Assembly: GCA_938074565.1 (NCBI GenBank)
Contig: CALJEQ010000021.1
Location: forward strand, 18,652 to 82,651
Source: an uncultured Alkaliphilus sp.
GTDB taxonomy: Bacteria; Bacillota; Clostridia; Peptostreptococcales; Natronincolaceae
DNA: 64,000 nucleotides
Reading direction: 5' to 3'
Both the position numbers and the translations under genes were made by a program. Shown here in pieces: positions 16,967-26,064 of the stretch (positions within the stretch are counted from its first letter, which is position 1; each line of letters begins with the position of its first letter). The notes under the pieces are model-generated. The model had not been told where the DNA came from and made no database searches. It saw only the letters and a program-made list of their open reading frames with translations.

Positions 16967-17004
16967 CATGTAAAATTTTATAAAATACAGAGTGTTATAA
17001 ATGA

Positions 17005-17042
17005 AAAACTGTAGGGATAACAAATATCCTACAGTTTTTTTT
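17005..17042 (+). terminator. Terminator between the XRE gene and the DsrE gene
   Basis: AAACTGTAGGA-type arm and TCCTACAGTTT arm around ~10 bases, with T runs on the plus strand. It probably serves both converging genes. Confidence 0.8.
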
Positions 17043-17053
17043 GTGGTGCATTA

Positions 17054-17530
17054 TTAAATAAATAACTGCATATTGGAATTTAAAGCATCTGTTAAGTATT
17101 CTTTTGCTTCAATAATCTCTAACTCTGGTAGTAATTCCTCTTGTTTAAAACCCATAATATCTACGGATAACTTACAGGCATAAAATTTAACACCTTTTTT
17201 ACGGGCTCCATTTAAGAAATCTATTAAACGGGGGGCTTTATCATCTTCCATCATTTCTAATAACATTTCTTTGCCAATGCCGGCAAAATTCATTTTAGAT
17301 AAGGGTAAGTCCTCAGGCCCTTTTGGTGTCATTCTTCCAAACATTTTTTCATAGGTGGTTTTATCTTCATCAGTGGCTTTTTCGGGGTCTCTAACTAGGA
17401 AAAGCCCCCAAAATGCAAAGAAAATAGTGACTTCTACATCCATTTCTTTAGCTGTATTAGCTAAAATAAGTGCTGCCATAGCTTTATCGTAATCGCCGCT
17501 AAACATTAATAAATTCATCCTTTGTGTCAA
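17054..17530 (-). CDS. DsrE/DsrF-like family protein
   Basis: 158 residues, cytoplasmic, upstream of a class V aminotransferase-like gene on the same strand order. It starts with MNLLMFSGDYDKAMAALILA, contains VEVTIFFAFWGLFLV, and ends with KFYACKLSVDIMGF, whose single Cys is the position used for persulfide relay in DsrE2-type proteins. Family members bind or pass sulfur, though the function of the DsrE2 group is poorly defined. The adjacent desulfurase-like gene supports a sulfur-handling role. It is followed by a terminator. Confidence 0.8.
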   Translation of the reverse strand: MTQRMNLLMFSGDYDKAMAALILANTAKEMDVEVTIFFAFWGLFLVRDPEKATDEDKTTYEKMFGRMTPKGPEDLPLSKMNFAGIGKEMLLEMMEDDKAPRLIDFLNGARKKGVKFYACKLSVDIMGFKQEELLPELEIIEAKEYLTDALNSNMQLFI

Positions 17531-17635
17531 AACGATACTCCTCCTTAAATAGTTTTAAAAGAATATAACATTTACTATATGATTTAAGCTTTATTTTAGT
17601 GTAACCAGTAAAAGTTATAATATTAAGTATTGAAA

Positions 17636-18979
17636 TTAAAAGTAATCTGGAATAGTTTGGTACAAGTCATTATAGTATTTCTTATGTTGTACAATATGGG
17701 ATAATAGCGCTATTAGTTTATCAACCTCTTCAATTTGATTGTAGAGTCCAAAACTAATACGAACCATTCCAGGGTGGGGCAAATCAGGATTTTTTATTCG
17801 TTCATCAATTACGTCAGATGAAATATTTAACAGTTTTTGAATATAGGGCTGAGCGCAAAAACATCCATTTCGTACTGCAATGCCACCTTCCATAGAAAGA
17901 ATTTTAGCTGTCATTTCGTGGGTCATGCCTTTAATGTTAAAAGGAATAATGGCGACACGGTCATGGATGTTTTTTAAATCGCCATATAACTCAACATCAG
18001 GTAGTTTACTCATTAGCTGGAGGGTATAGTTCATTAGATTGTATTCATGGTTTTCAATTTTTTTAAGACCTAAATTGGTTAACGTTTTAATAGCAGTTGT
18101 TAATGCAACAACTCCCATAATATTAGGAGTACCAGCCTCTTCTCTATTGGGAGGATCGGCCCATTGGATGTATTCATGGGTAACAAAATTAACTGTGCCT
18201 CCACCTACCATGCTGGGTCTATTATTTATGAAGCAAGATTTAGGAGCAACTAGAACACCAACACCAAAGGGTGAGTACATTTTATGTCCTGAGAAAACTA
18301 GAAAATCAATATGTTCAGGGGAGTGATGGGGTTTCATATCAACGGCAGAATGGGGAACTAATTGTGCTCCATCAACTAATATTTTAGCGTTGTATTGATG
18401 AACTAAATAAGCTATTTTGTGAATGGGGTTTTTGTGGCCTGTCACGTTGGATGCTCCTGTTACCACCACCAGCTCTACAGAATCTTTATATAATTCTAGT
18501 TTTTGTTGGAGATCATCCATATCTAATCTGCCAGTATCATCTACATCAATATAAACCAGTGTATATTCGTTACGCCAGGGTAAATCATTTGAATGATGCT
18601 CCATAAAAGTAGATAGAATGACTTGTTTTTTATCTGGAGAAACTAGGCTATGGGCAATTTTATTAATGGCTTCGGTGGTATTTTTAACGAAAATGACTGT
18701 ATCCTGAGAATAATCAGCTTTTACAAAGTCAGCAACGGTTTTTCTGGCTTCTTCATAAAGGTGGGATGAAAATTGAGATTTGTATCCCGTACCTCTATGG
18801 ACAGAAGAGTACCAAGGCGCAAAATTAACCACCTCCTGAATAACTGAATAGAATGGAGGGGTTGTTGCGGCATTATCAAAGTTAATGGCAGGTACCAGAA
18901 GTCCGTTTTTTAAGGGTACAGTGGTATCCGTCCCTACAATTAGGTTTTTAAAGTTAGAGCTTAAAATTGAATTATACAT
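17636..18979 (-). CDS. Cysteine desulfurase / class V aminotransferase family
   Basis: 447 residues. PLP-lysine is Lys233 in VFSGHKMYSPFGVG; the upstream LVDGAQLVPH block binds the cofactor ring, and FDNAATTP near residue 35 is the family's N-terminal signature. Near the C-terminus VRNGCFCAQPY supplies Cys373 and Cys375, where desulfurases of the CsdB/SufS group hold the catalytic Cys. It should mobilise sulfur (or selenium) from cysteine or selenocysteine, or act on a related substrate. No iron-sulfur scaffold gene lies beside it, so it is not a standard isc/suf locus. The DsrE-like gene follows after 105 bases. Confidence 0.85.
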   Translation of the reverse strand: MYNSILSSNFKNLIVGTDTTVPLKNGLLVPAINFDNAATTPPFYSVIQEVVNFAPWYSSVHRGTGYKSQFSSHLYEEARKTVADFVKADYSQDTVIFVKNTTEAINKIAHSLVSPDKKQVILSTFMEHHSNDLPWRNEYTLVYIDVDDTGRLDMDDLQQKLELYKDSVELVVVTGASNVTGHKNPIHKIAYLVHQYNAKILVDGAQLVPHSAVDMKPHHSPEHIDFLVFSGHKMYSPFGVGVLVAPKSCFINNRPSMVGGGTVNFVTHEYIQWADPPNREEAGTPNIMGVVALTTAIKTLTNLGLKKIENHEYNLMNYTLQLMSKLPDVELYGDLKNIHDRVAIIPFNIKGMTHEMTAKILSMEGGIAVRNGCFCAQPYIQKLLNISSDVIDERIKNPDLPHPGMVRISFGLYNQIEEVDKLIALLSHIVQHKKYYNDLYQTIPDYF

Positions 18980-19054
18980 TTACTGTCACCTACTCATTTA
19001 TTCTTTCTAATTATTTTATGTAGGTTTTATAGAAGTGTGATGAAATAATAGGAA

Positions 19055-19092
19055 TAAAAAAGAAGTCCCCCGAATAGGAGGACTTCTTCTAA
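19055..19092 (-). terminator. Terminator of the parvulin gene
   Basis: On the minus strand AGAAGTCCTCC and GGGGGACTTCT form a strong hairpin followed by Ts, just after the stop at 19103. Confidence 0.85.
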
Positions 19093-19102
19093 GAAGTTAA
19101 TA

Positions 19103-19852
19103 TTATACGTTAAATGTTACAGAATACTGAGTTTTTAATTCTTCAACTTTTTGATAGTATAAATCTTGTTGTTTTAACGAAACTAGTTGTTGAGCAAGTT
19201 GGTCTTTTATGGCTTCAAATGGTGCAGTTTCAGAAGTTTTCTTTTCTAATACTTTTATTATATGATAACCAAATTGAGTTTTTACAGGCTGGCTAATTTC
19301 ATCAACTGATAATGTGAAGGCAGCTGCTTCAAATTCTGGTACCATTTTACCTTTAGTAAAGAAGCCAAGGTCTCCACCTTTTTGATTTGAAGGACACTTA
19401 GAATGCTTTTCAGCAGCTTCTTCAAAAGATAATCCACCATTTATTTCTTCTAATATGGATAATGCAGTTGACTCATCTTCAACAAGAATATGAGATGCGC
19501 GAACAGAATCCGGACTAACAAATTGTTCTTTATGTTCATTATAGTAAGTTAATAGTTCTTCATCACTCACGTTAGTATCTTTTAATAACAAGTTAATAGC
19601 GTATTGCTTAAGTAGGTTTTCTTTCATTTTTTCAATTTCATTGATATAAGTAGAATCTTTATCAAGACCATTATCTAATGCGTTTAAATAGAATAATTCT
19701 TGATAAACTAATTCTTCTACAAGTTTTTTCTGACCTTCTTCTGAGTAAAACTGCATTGCTCTTTGAGGATCGATAGTTCTTAAAACTCTTTCAATGTCTT
19801 CTTGAGTAATTTCTTTTTTGCCAACAGTGGCTAACACTTGATTTTTTTCCAT
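19103..19852 (-). CDS. Cytoplasmic peptidyl-prolyl isomerase, parvulin type (PpiC)
   Basis: 249 residues with no signal peptide or lipobox (MEKNQVLATVGKKEITQEDI), unlike PrsA, so it should work in the cytoplasm. Residues ~1-110 are the SurA/PrsA-like N-terminal helical chaperone part; residues ~115-210 are the parvulin domain (VRASHILVEDE, KGGDLGFFTKGKMVPEFEAAAF, TQFGYHIIKVLEK). ATG follows an AAGGAGCG site. It is monocistronic. Confidence 0.9.
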   Translation of the reverse strand: MEKNQVLATVGKKEITQEDIERVLRTIDPQRAMQFYSEEGQKKLVEELVYQELFYLNALDNGLDKDSTYINEIEKMKENLLKQYAINLLLKDTNVSDEELLTYYNEHKEQFVSPDSVRASHILVEDESTALSILEEINGGLSFEEAAEKHSKCPSNQKGGDLGFFTKGKMVPEFEAAAFTLSVDEISQPVKTQFGYHIIKVLEKKTSETAPFEAIKDQLAQQLVSLKQQDLYYQKVEELKTQYSVTFNV

Positions 19853-20079
19853 AAAATTAGACGCTCCTTTTTATTGGTTTCTATGCCATCATATCAAAAA
19901 AAACTAGTTGTGTCCAATAATAGACAATATAATTAACCTAAAAAATGGATATAATAGAAAAGAATTAAAAAAATATTGAAGCTGTGGGGCATCTTGACGA
20001 TGTATAAAATTATAGATATACTGTTACATATTATGTATAATTATTAACTTTAGAATAATATTACCAAGGAGTGGATAGA

Positions 20080-21156
20080 ATGAAATTACCATCATTACGT
20101 ATAGGTGAATTAATGGCAAATATACCTATTATACAAGGAGGAATGGGTGTTGGGGTTTCTCTTTCTAAGTTAGCTGCCGCGGTGGCAAATGAAGGAGGCA
20201 TTGGCGTTATTTCAGGAGTCCAAATAGGTTTTCGTGAACCAGACTTTGAAAAAAATTGTGATGAGGCAAATGTCAGAGGTTTAATTAAGGAGATTAAAAA
20301 AGCTAGGGAGTTAAGCCCAAAGGGTATTTTAGGTGTAAATCTACTGGTGGCAATTAATAATTATAAAGATATGGTGAAGGCTGCAGTAGAAGAAAAAATT
20401 GATCTAATAATATCTGGTGCGGGACTACCGACAGAACTACCAGCTTTGGTTAAGGGAACTAAGACTAAAATTGCGCCTGTTGTTTCTTCTGGAAAGGCAG
20501 CTGCTTTAATGGCTAAGCTTTGGCAAAAGAAATTCGATTATACCCCCGACTTGGTTATTGTAGAAGGACCTGAGGCTGGTGGTCATTTAGGGTTTACAAT
20601 GGAGCAACTTAATCATGAAGAGAAGCCAGATTTATCTAATATTCTTAAAGAGGTGATGGAAGCCTTAAATCCCTTTAAGAAATCAGATGGTGAAAACATC
20701 CCTGTAGTTGTGGCGGGTGGAATATTTGATGGCTTTGATATTGCAAAGTACATAAAAGCAGGTGCATCAGGGGTACAGATGTCTACTAGGTTTGTAGCCA
20801 CAGAGGAATGTGATGCTCACATAAATTACAAGGAGGCATACTTAAAAGCAACGAAAGAAGATATTCAACTGGTGAAGAGTCCGGTAGGTATGCCAGGAAG
20901 AGCTATTCGAAATGACTTTATTAAAAGGTTAGAGAGTGGTAATATTCCTATTAAAAAATGTTATAACTGCTTGAGGCCATGTGACCCTGGGAGTAGTCCT
21001 TACTGTATCTCTACTGCTTTAATTAATGCAGTTTTAGGTAATGTAGATGAGGGGTTAATATTTGTAGGTAGCAATGCTTATAAACTAGATCATATTGTAA
21101 CAGTAAAAGAATTAATTAGAGAGTTGATCAATGAAACAGAATTGGCATTAGTATAA
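20080..21156 (+). CDS. NAD(P)H-dependent flavin oxidoreductase, nitronate monooxygenase family
   Basis: 358 residues; ATG 20080 has AAGGAG at 20066-20071, whereas GTG 20071 overlaps this site. It is a TIM barrel of the NPD/FabK superfamily: IIQGGMGVGVSLSKLA, GVNLLVAINNY, VVEGPEAGGHLGFT, PVVVAGGIFDG and GASGVQMSTRFVATEECDAH bind FMN and substrate. The C-terminal CYNCLRPCDPGSSPYC tail has four cysteines and is seen in clostridial members. Either nitronate oxidation or FabK-like enoyl-ACP reduction is possible for the superfamily; the missing fab neighbours argue mildly for the former or an unknown substrate. Confidence 0.85.
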   Translation: MKLPSLRIGELMANIPIIQGGMGVGVSLSKLAAAVANEGGIGVISGVQIGFREPDFEKNCDEANVRGLIKEIKKARELSPKGILGVNLLVAINNYKDMVKAAVEEKIDLIISGAGLPTELPALVKGTKTKIAPVVSSGKAAALMAKLWQKKFDYTPDLVIVEGPEAGGHLGFTMEQLNHEEKPDLSNILKEVMEALNPFKKSDGENIPVVVAGGIFDGFDIAKYIKAGASGVQMSTRFVATEECDAHINYKEAYLKATKEDIQLVKSPVGMPGRAIRNDFIKRLESGNIPIKKCYNCLRPCDPGSSPYCISTALINAVLGNVDEGLIFVGSNAYKLDHIVTVKELIRELINETELALV

Positions 21157-21180
21157 AATTATATTAAAATGAGCAAATTA

Positions 21181-21217
21181 AAACACCTCTACATAAATTA
21201 TAGAAGAGGTGTTTTTT
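21181..21217 (+). terminator. Terminator of the NPD gene
   Basis: AACACCTCT (21182-21190) / AGAGGTGTT (21205-21213), then six Ts. The rest of the 370-base gap to the next gene is AT-rich, with the promoter listed next. Confidence 0.85.
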
Positions 21218-21393
21218 ATGTAATACTATATTCTGAATTGTAAAAAAAATGAATTGAAATTATAGAGAACTACAAAAACGCGGAATATAAGCTAAATAAA
21301 AGGGAGTAACAATGGTTTACAATAATGTATTTTTAGTATTAATTTAAAATACATTTTGGCTGTATGGTTTTCTTACATTTAGTAAAAATATTA

Positions 21394-21422
21394 TTGCTGT
21401 ATATAGGCTTATGTTATATAAT
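21394..21422 (+). promoter_or_regulatory. Sigma-A-type promoter of pyruvate carboxylase
   Basis: TTGCTG, exactly 17 bases, then TATAAT. The transcript would have a leader of about 100 bases before ATG 21527; I see no riboswitch fold in it. Confidence 0.6.
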
Positions 21423-21526
21423 AATTAGTATGTGCAAACCCTATAAATATTGATTAAAACGAATATAAATTCACAAACTTATATTAATTTAAAATATATT
21501 ATGAAAGATTTGAGAGGTGAAAGTTC

Positions 21527-24500
21527 ATGTTATCCAAAAAATTTAAAAGAGTTTTAGTGGCTAATCGTGGTGAAATTGCTATTCGTATTTTCCGTGCCTG
21601 TAAAGAGTTGGGAATACGAACGGTGGCAATCTACTCTAATGAAGATAAGACAGCACTTTTTAGAACTAAAGCAGATGAATCCTATCTAATAGGAAAAAAC
21701 AAAGGTCCTGTAGAGGCGTATTTAAGTATTGATGAAATTATTAGGTTAGCTTTGAAGAAGGGCGTAGATGCCATCCATCCTGGTTATGGTTTCTTAGCCG
21801 AGAATGCCGAGTTTGCTAGAAAATGTAAGGAAGCTGGTATTGTATTCATCGGTCCAACCCATGAGATGATTGAAAAATTAGGGGATAAAATACAATCAAA
21901 GATTGTAGCTAAAAGTGCTTCAGTACCGACAATACCAGGGGTGGAAAAACCCATTACAACTGAAGACGAGGCAAAGGAGTTTGCAAATTATTGTGGTTAT
22001 CCTGTTATGGTTAAAGCCGCAGCAGGCGGTGGTGGTAGGGGTATGCGTATTGTGCAAAAGGAAGAAGACTTAATTGAAGCCTTCCATAGTGCAAGAAACG
22101 AAGCCAAAAAGGCATTTGGTATAGATGACATTTTTATTGAAAAATATTTAGAAAAACCAAAACATATAGAAGTTCAAGTTTTAGGAGATGAACATGGTAA
22201 CTTAGTTCATTTATATGAAAGGGATTGCTCTATTCAAAGAAGGCATCAAAAAGTAGTTGAATTTACGCCTGCTATTTCTCTTTCACCAGAAAAGAGAGAA
22301 ATTATTTGTCAAGATGCATTAAAAATAGCAAAGGAAGTTAATTACAGTAATGCTGGAACAGTGGAATTTTTGGTGGATAAAAACGGTAACCATTATTTCA
22401 TCGAAATGAACCCTAGAATTCAAGTGGAACATACCGTTACAGAAATGGTAACAGGCATTGATATTGTTCAAAGTCAAATATTAATTGCTCAAGGGTATCC
22501 ATTAGCATCACCGGAGGTAGGAATATCTTCTCAAGAAGAAATTAAAGTTCAAGGGTATGCAATCCAATGTCGTGTTACAACAGAGGACCCATCTAATCAA
22601 TTTGCACCAGATACGGGTAAAATAGATGTATATAGAACAGGGTCTGGTTTTGGTATTAGATTAGACGGAGGAAATGGCTTTGCTGGAGCAATAGTAAGTC
22701 CATACTATGATAGCTTACTGGTAAAAGTTGTTTCGTGGTCTAGAACTTTTGATGATGCTATTAGAAAGTCAATTCGTTCTATAAAAGAGTTATCTATTAC
22801 AGGTGTAAAAACCAATACAGGCTTTTTGGTTAACGTTCTTAAACATGAAGACTTTATTAATGGTAGATGTCATACAAACTTTATAGCTGAAAACCCATCT
22901 TTATTTGATATTGCTCCAAGAACAGATAAAGAGCTTAAAGTGCTGAGATATATTGGAGAAAAGGTTGTTAATGAAACTCTGGGTAATAAGAAAGAGTTTG
23001 ATGTACCAGTTGTCCCAAAAGTTGATAAGCCTACTGACTTAAGAGGAACAAAGCAAATTCTAGATGAAAAAGGTCCTCAAGGGTTGGTGGAATGGATTAA
23101 AAAGCAGGATAAACTTTTGTTAACGGATACCACCATGAGGGATGCCCATCAGTCATTAATGGCAACAAGGGTAAGAACAAGGGATATGTCCAAAATAGCA
23201 AAAGCCACATCCGTTTTAGGGAATGATCTTTTTTCACTGGAAATGTGGGGCGGGGCTACCTTTGATGTAGCTTATAGATTCTTAAGGGAGTCACCGTGGA
23301 GTAGATTAGAAGAATTAAGAAAGAAAATACCAAACATATTATTCCAAATGTTAATAAGAGGTAGTAATGCAGTTGGGTATAAAAACTACCCTGATAATGT
23401 AATTAGAGAGTTTATAAAAGAATCATCTGAATCGGGCATTGATGTTTTCCGTATTTTTGACTCCCTCAACTGGATAAAGGGAATGGAAATTGCCATTGAT
23501 GAAGTTCTTAAAAACAATAAAATTGCAGAAGCTTGTATTTGTTATACAGGTGACATATTGGATACAACCAGAGATAAATATTCATTAAAGTATTATGTGG
23601 ATATGGCAAAGGAACTTGAGAAAACAGGTGCCCATATTTTAGCTATAAAAGATATGTCGGCTTTATTAAAGCCCTATGCGGCAGAAAAACTAATTAAAGC
23701 CCTAAAGCAAGAAGTTTCTATGCCAATACATCTGCATACCCATGATACCAGTGGTAACGGTGTGGCAACTGTACTAATGGCAGCAGAAGCAGGTGTTGAT
23801 ATTATTGATACAGCTATTAACAGTATGTCAGGATTAACCAGTCAACCTGCCTTGAACTCTGTAGTGGCAGCCCTTGAAAACACTTCAAGAGACACAAAAA
23901 TTAATTTGGATGACATTGAAGAAATTGACCAATATTGGAGTGTTGTAAGACCAGTATATAGTCAATTTGAGTCGGACTTGAAGTCGGGGACGACAGAAGT
24001 TTATAAATATGAAATACCAGGGGGGCAATACTCTAATCTAAAACCACAAGTAGAAAGTTTTGGACTGGGTCACCGTTTCAATGATGTTAAACAAATGTAT
24101 AAAACAGTAAATGATATGGTGGGAGACATTATTAAGGTAACACCTTCATCTAAAATGGTTGGGGATATGGCAATATTTATGGTGCAAAATGACTTAACAC
24201 CAGAAAATATACAAGAAAAGGCAAAAGATATGCCATTCCCAGATTCAGTAGTTTCTTATTTTAAAGGAATGATGGGTCAGCCAATGAATGGGTTCCCAAA
24301 AGACCTTCAAAACTTAGTTTTAAAGGGTGAAGAATCTATAGACTGTAGACCTGGAGAGTTACTTCCTTCTGAAGACTTTGATGCAATTAAAAAATATTTA
24401 GAGGAAAACCTAAAAATTAAGCCTACTAATAAAGATTGCTTAAGTTATGCCCTTTATCCAAAGGTTTTTGAAGAATATGTAAAATATATTAGCGAATATG

Positions 24501-24961
24501 GTGATCTTAGCCGAATGGGTAGTGATGTATTCTTCCACGGTCTTCATGAAGGAGAAACCTGTGAAGTAGAGATTGCAGAAGGTAAAGTATTAATTATTAA
24601 ATTAATGGAAATTGGTAGATTAGATAATGAAGGCTTACGTACTCTATCATTTGAAGTTAACGGAAATCGAAGAGAAATAAAAATTCACGATAAGGCATCA
24701 GGGGTGGAAAATAAAAGTAGTTTTGTTCAATTGGCAGACCCAGAGAATAACAAAGAAATAGGTGCAAGTATACCAGGAACAGTTTTAAAAGTGTTGGTTA
24801 AAGAAGGGGAAACAGTTTCTGAAGGGCAAAGTCTAATGATTGTAGAAGCTATGAAGATGGAAACTAATATAACTGCTTCAAGTGAAGGTGTTGTAGAGTC
24901 TATCTTAGTAAAAGATAATCAACAAGTTAAGTCTGGTCAGTTATTAATGAAGTTAAAATAA
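21527..24961 (+). CDS. pyc: Pyruvate carboxylase
   Basis: 1144 residues, full length. It makes oxaloacetate from pyruvate, bicarbonate and ATP in the cytoplasm. The biotin carboxylase domain is at ~1-460 (VANRGEIAIRIFRAC, AAGGGGRGMRIV, EMNPRIQVEHTVTE). The carboxyltransferase domain is at ~525-990 (DTTMRDAHQSLMATR, then the LHTHDTSGNG metal-site block). The biotin carrier is at ~1075-1144, with biotinylated Lys1110 in EAMKMET. The single-chain order matches other Firmicutes enzymes. ATG has GAGAGGTG upstream. It is monocistronic and supplies C4 acids for gluconeogenesis or the incomplete TCA pathway next to PFOR. Confidence 0.97.
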   Translation: MLSKKFKRVLVANRGEIAIRIFRACKELGIRTVAIYSNEDKTALFRTKADESYLIGKNKGPVEAYLSIDEIIRLALKKGVDAIHPGYGFLAENAEFARKCKEAGIVFIGPTHEMIEKLGDKIQSKIVAKSASVPTIPGVEKPITTEDEAKEFANYCGYPVMVKAAAGGGGRGMRIVQKEEDLIEAFHSARNEAKKAFGIDDIFIEKYLEKPKHIEVQVLGDEHGNLVHLYERDCSIQRRHQKVVEFTPAISLSPEKREIICQDALKIAKEVNYSNAGTVEFLVDKNGNHYFIEMNPRIQVEHTVTEMVTGIDIVQSQILIAQGYPLASPEVGISSQEEIKVQGYAIQCRVTTEDPSNQFAPDTGKIDVYRTGSGFGIRLDGGNGFAGAIVSPYYDSLLVKVVSWSRTFDDAIRKSIRSIKELSITGVKTNTGFLVNVLKHEDFINGRCHTNFIAENPSLFDIAPRTDKELKVLRYIGEKVVNETLGNKKEFDVPVVPKVDKPTDLRGTKQILDEKGPQGLVEWIKKQDKLLLTDTTMRDAHQSLMATRVRTRDMSKIAKATSVLGNDLFSLEMWGGATFDVAYRFLRESPWSRLEELRKKIPNILFQMLIRGSNAVGYKNYPDNVIREFIKESSESGIDVFRIFDSLNWIKGMEIAIDEVLKNNKIAEACICYTGDILDTTRDKYSLKYYVDMAKELEKTGAHILAIKDMSALLKPYAAEKLIKALKQEVSMPIHLHTHDTSGNGVATVLMAAEAGVDIIDTAINSMSGLTSQPALNSVVAALENTSRDTKINLDDIEEIDQYWSVVRPVYSQFESDLKSGTTEVYKYEIPGGQYSNLKPQVESFGLGHRFNDVKQMYKTVNDMVGDIIKVTPSSKMVGDMAIFMVQNDLTPENIQEKAKDMPFPDSVVSYFKGMMGQPMNGFPKDLQNLVLKGEESIDCRPGELLPSEDFDAIKKYLEENLKIKPTNKDCLSYALYPKVFEEYVKYISEYGDLSRMGSDVFFHGLHEGETCEVEIAEGKVLIIKLMEIGRLDNEGLRTLSFEVNGNRREIKIHDKASGVENKSSFVQLADPENNKEIGASIPGTVLKVLVKEGETVSEGQSLMIVEAMKMETNITASSEGVVESILVKDNQQVKSGQLLMKLK

Positions 24962-24982
24962 TAAATAAATGATATATAAAAA

Positions 24983-25028
24983 CAAAGACTTTTCATCCCC
25001 ACAATAGTTAAGGGGTGAAAAGTCTTTG
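24983..25028. repeat. Long hairpin after pyc (probable terminator)
   Basis: CAAAGACTTTTCATCCCC and GGGGTGAAAAGTCTTTG pair over 17 bp with one bulge. It lies 22 bases after the stop but has no T run, so it may stabilise the 3' end or end transcription weakly. Confidence 0.7.
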
Positions 25029-25323
25029 CAATTATTAAATAATATAAAAACTTAGTTATTGAACACAATAGATAAATGGAAAAAATTTAAAACTTAATAA
25101 AATATAAAAATAGAAGGAATTAAAACATAAGAAATAGAAATAAAGAACAAGATAAAAAAGGGGTGATAGAAATTCAGAAATTATGAATAGCACTATAATT
25201 TTAAAGAATATCCTGCATTTTATTATTGCTGTTATATAATAAATGAAGTCCAGTAATTAACACTAATTAAATTAAACATTATAAATAAAATGAATATGAT
25301 TATAAATAAAGTGAGGGTATTAG
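25029..25323. other. AT-rich gap before the Spo0E-like gene
   Basis: No gene found. A TATAAT at about 25235 could be the -10 box for the Spo0E-like gene, but no good -35 is at the right distance. Confidence 0.4.
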
Positions 25324-25506
25324 ATGGCAAATTATTATGAAGACATTAGTTTATTAAAGGAAAAGATAGAACAACTGCGTGGAAAACTGAACCAGATGAC
25401 CCATGATAAAGAGGATTGTATAATTGATGAGGAAACCATTAAACTTAGCCAAGAGTTAGACAATCTATTGATTATGTTTATTAAAAAAACCAGTGAAGAA
25501 AAGTAG
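25324..25506 (+). CDS. Spo0E-like aspartyl-phosphate phosphatase
   Basis: 60 residues, the usual size for the family, ATG with GAGGG upstream. It has the two-helix pattern with ISLLKEKIEQLRGKLNQ and the signature SQELDNLLIMF, where the SQELD motif makes the contact that removes phosphate from Spo0A. It probably delays or tunes the sporulation phosphorelay. It stands alone between pyc and PFOR. This is further support for a spore-forming host. Confidence 0.88.
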   Translation: MANYYEDISLLKEKIEQLRGKLNQMTHDKEDCIIDEETIKLSQELDNLLIMFIKKTSEEK

Positions 25507-26064
25507 TATAAGTAGCAATTAATATTAAAGTAGATGTGGAATATCGTAAGAGTTGAAAAATAACATACTAAATTAGTAGAAAATTTAACACAATTAATTA
25601 AGAGTTTTAGTGGGATAAATAACAAACTAAAATTTAATTTGCAATGATATGGGTATAAAAACCCTACTAATCTACTGAAAATTACTAAAAAATAATTACA
25701 AAAACGTAAAAAAATATTTAAAGATTGTTAAAAATATAATAATGTATTTATTGGTAACTAATATAACAATAAGTAAATTTTATATTTGTTCCAATTTATA
25801 CAATTGGTATTTTTCAAGGTTTTAACTGGTAACTTTAGCATTTAAAACAATTTTAAGTAGAATTATAAATGGAACAAATTGTAAGTTTTTTAGGGGTATT
25901 TTCAATAAATAGTGATAACAAGTTGGTTATTTTAAAAAAAGTAGAGCTATTCCAAAAAATTTAACTGTAAATTATTCTGTTTTTTTTATATAATAGAAAG
26001 GTATACAAGATACATTGTTTCTATCACAGATAGATCAATATATAATTTAAAAGGGGGAAATGAA
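25507..26064. other. Long AT-rich leader/promoter region of PFOR
   Basis: 558 bases with no gene. It holds a 10-bp inverted repeat (ATTTGTTCCA near 25787, TGGAACAAAT near 25870), a short dyad CCAATT-N5-AATTGG nearby, and TATAAT at about 25990, 70 bases before the start. The two repeats are good candidates for a regulator site in a gene expected to be highly expressed. No known consensus (Rex, CodY) could be matched. Confidence 0.45.

Noticed and set aside
21312..21347. 11-codon frame behind GGGAG in the pyc upstream region
   Set aside because: It is too short, lies upstream of the likely promoter and encodes nothing recognisable.
25715..25745. Rex-like site (TTGTTAA...) before PFOR
   Set aside because: Only one half matches; the second half of the palindrome is missing.
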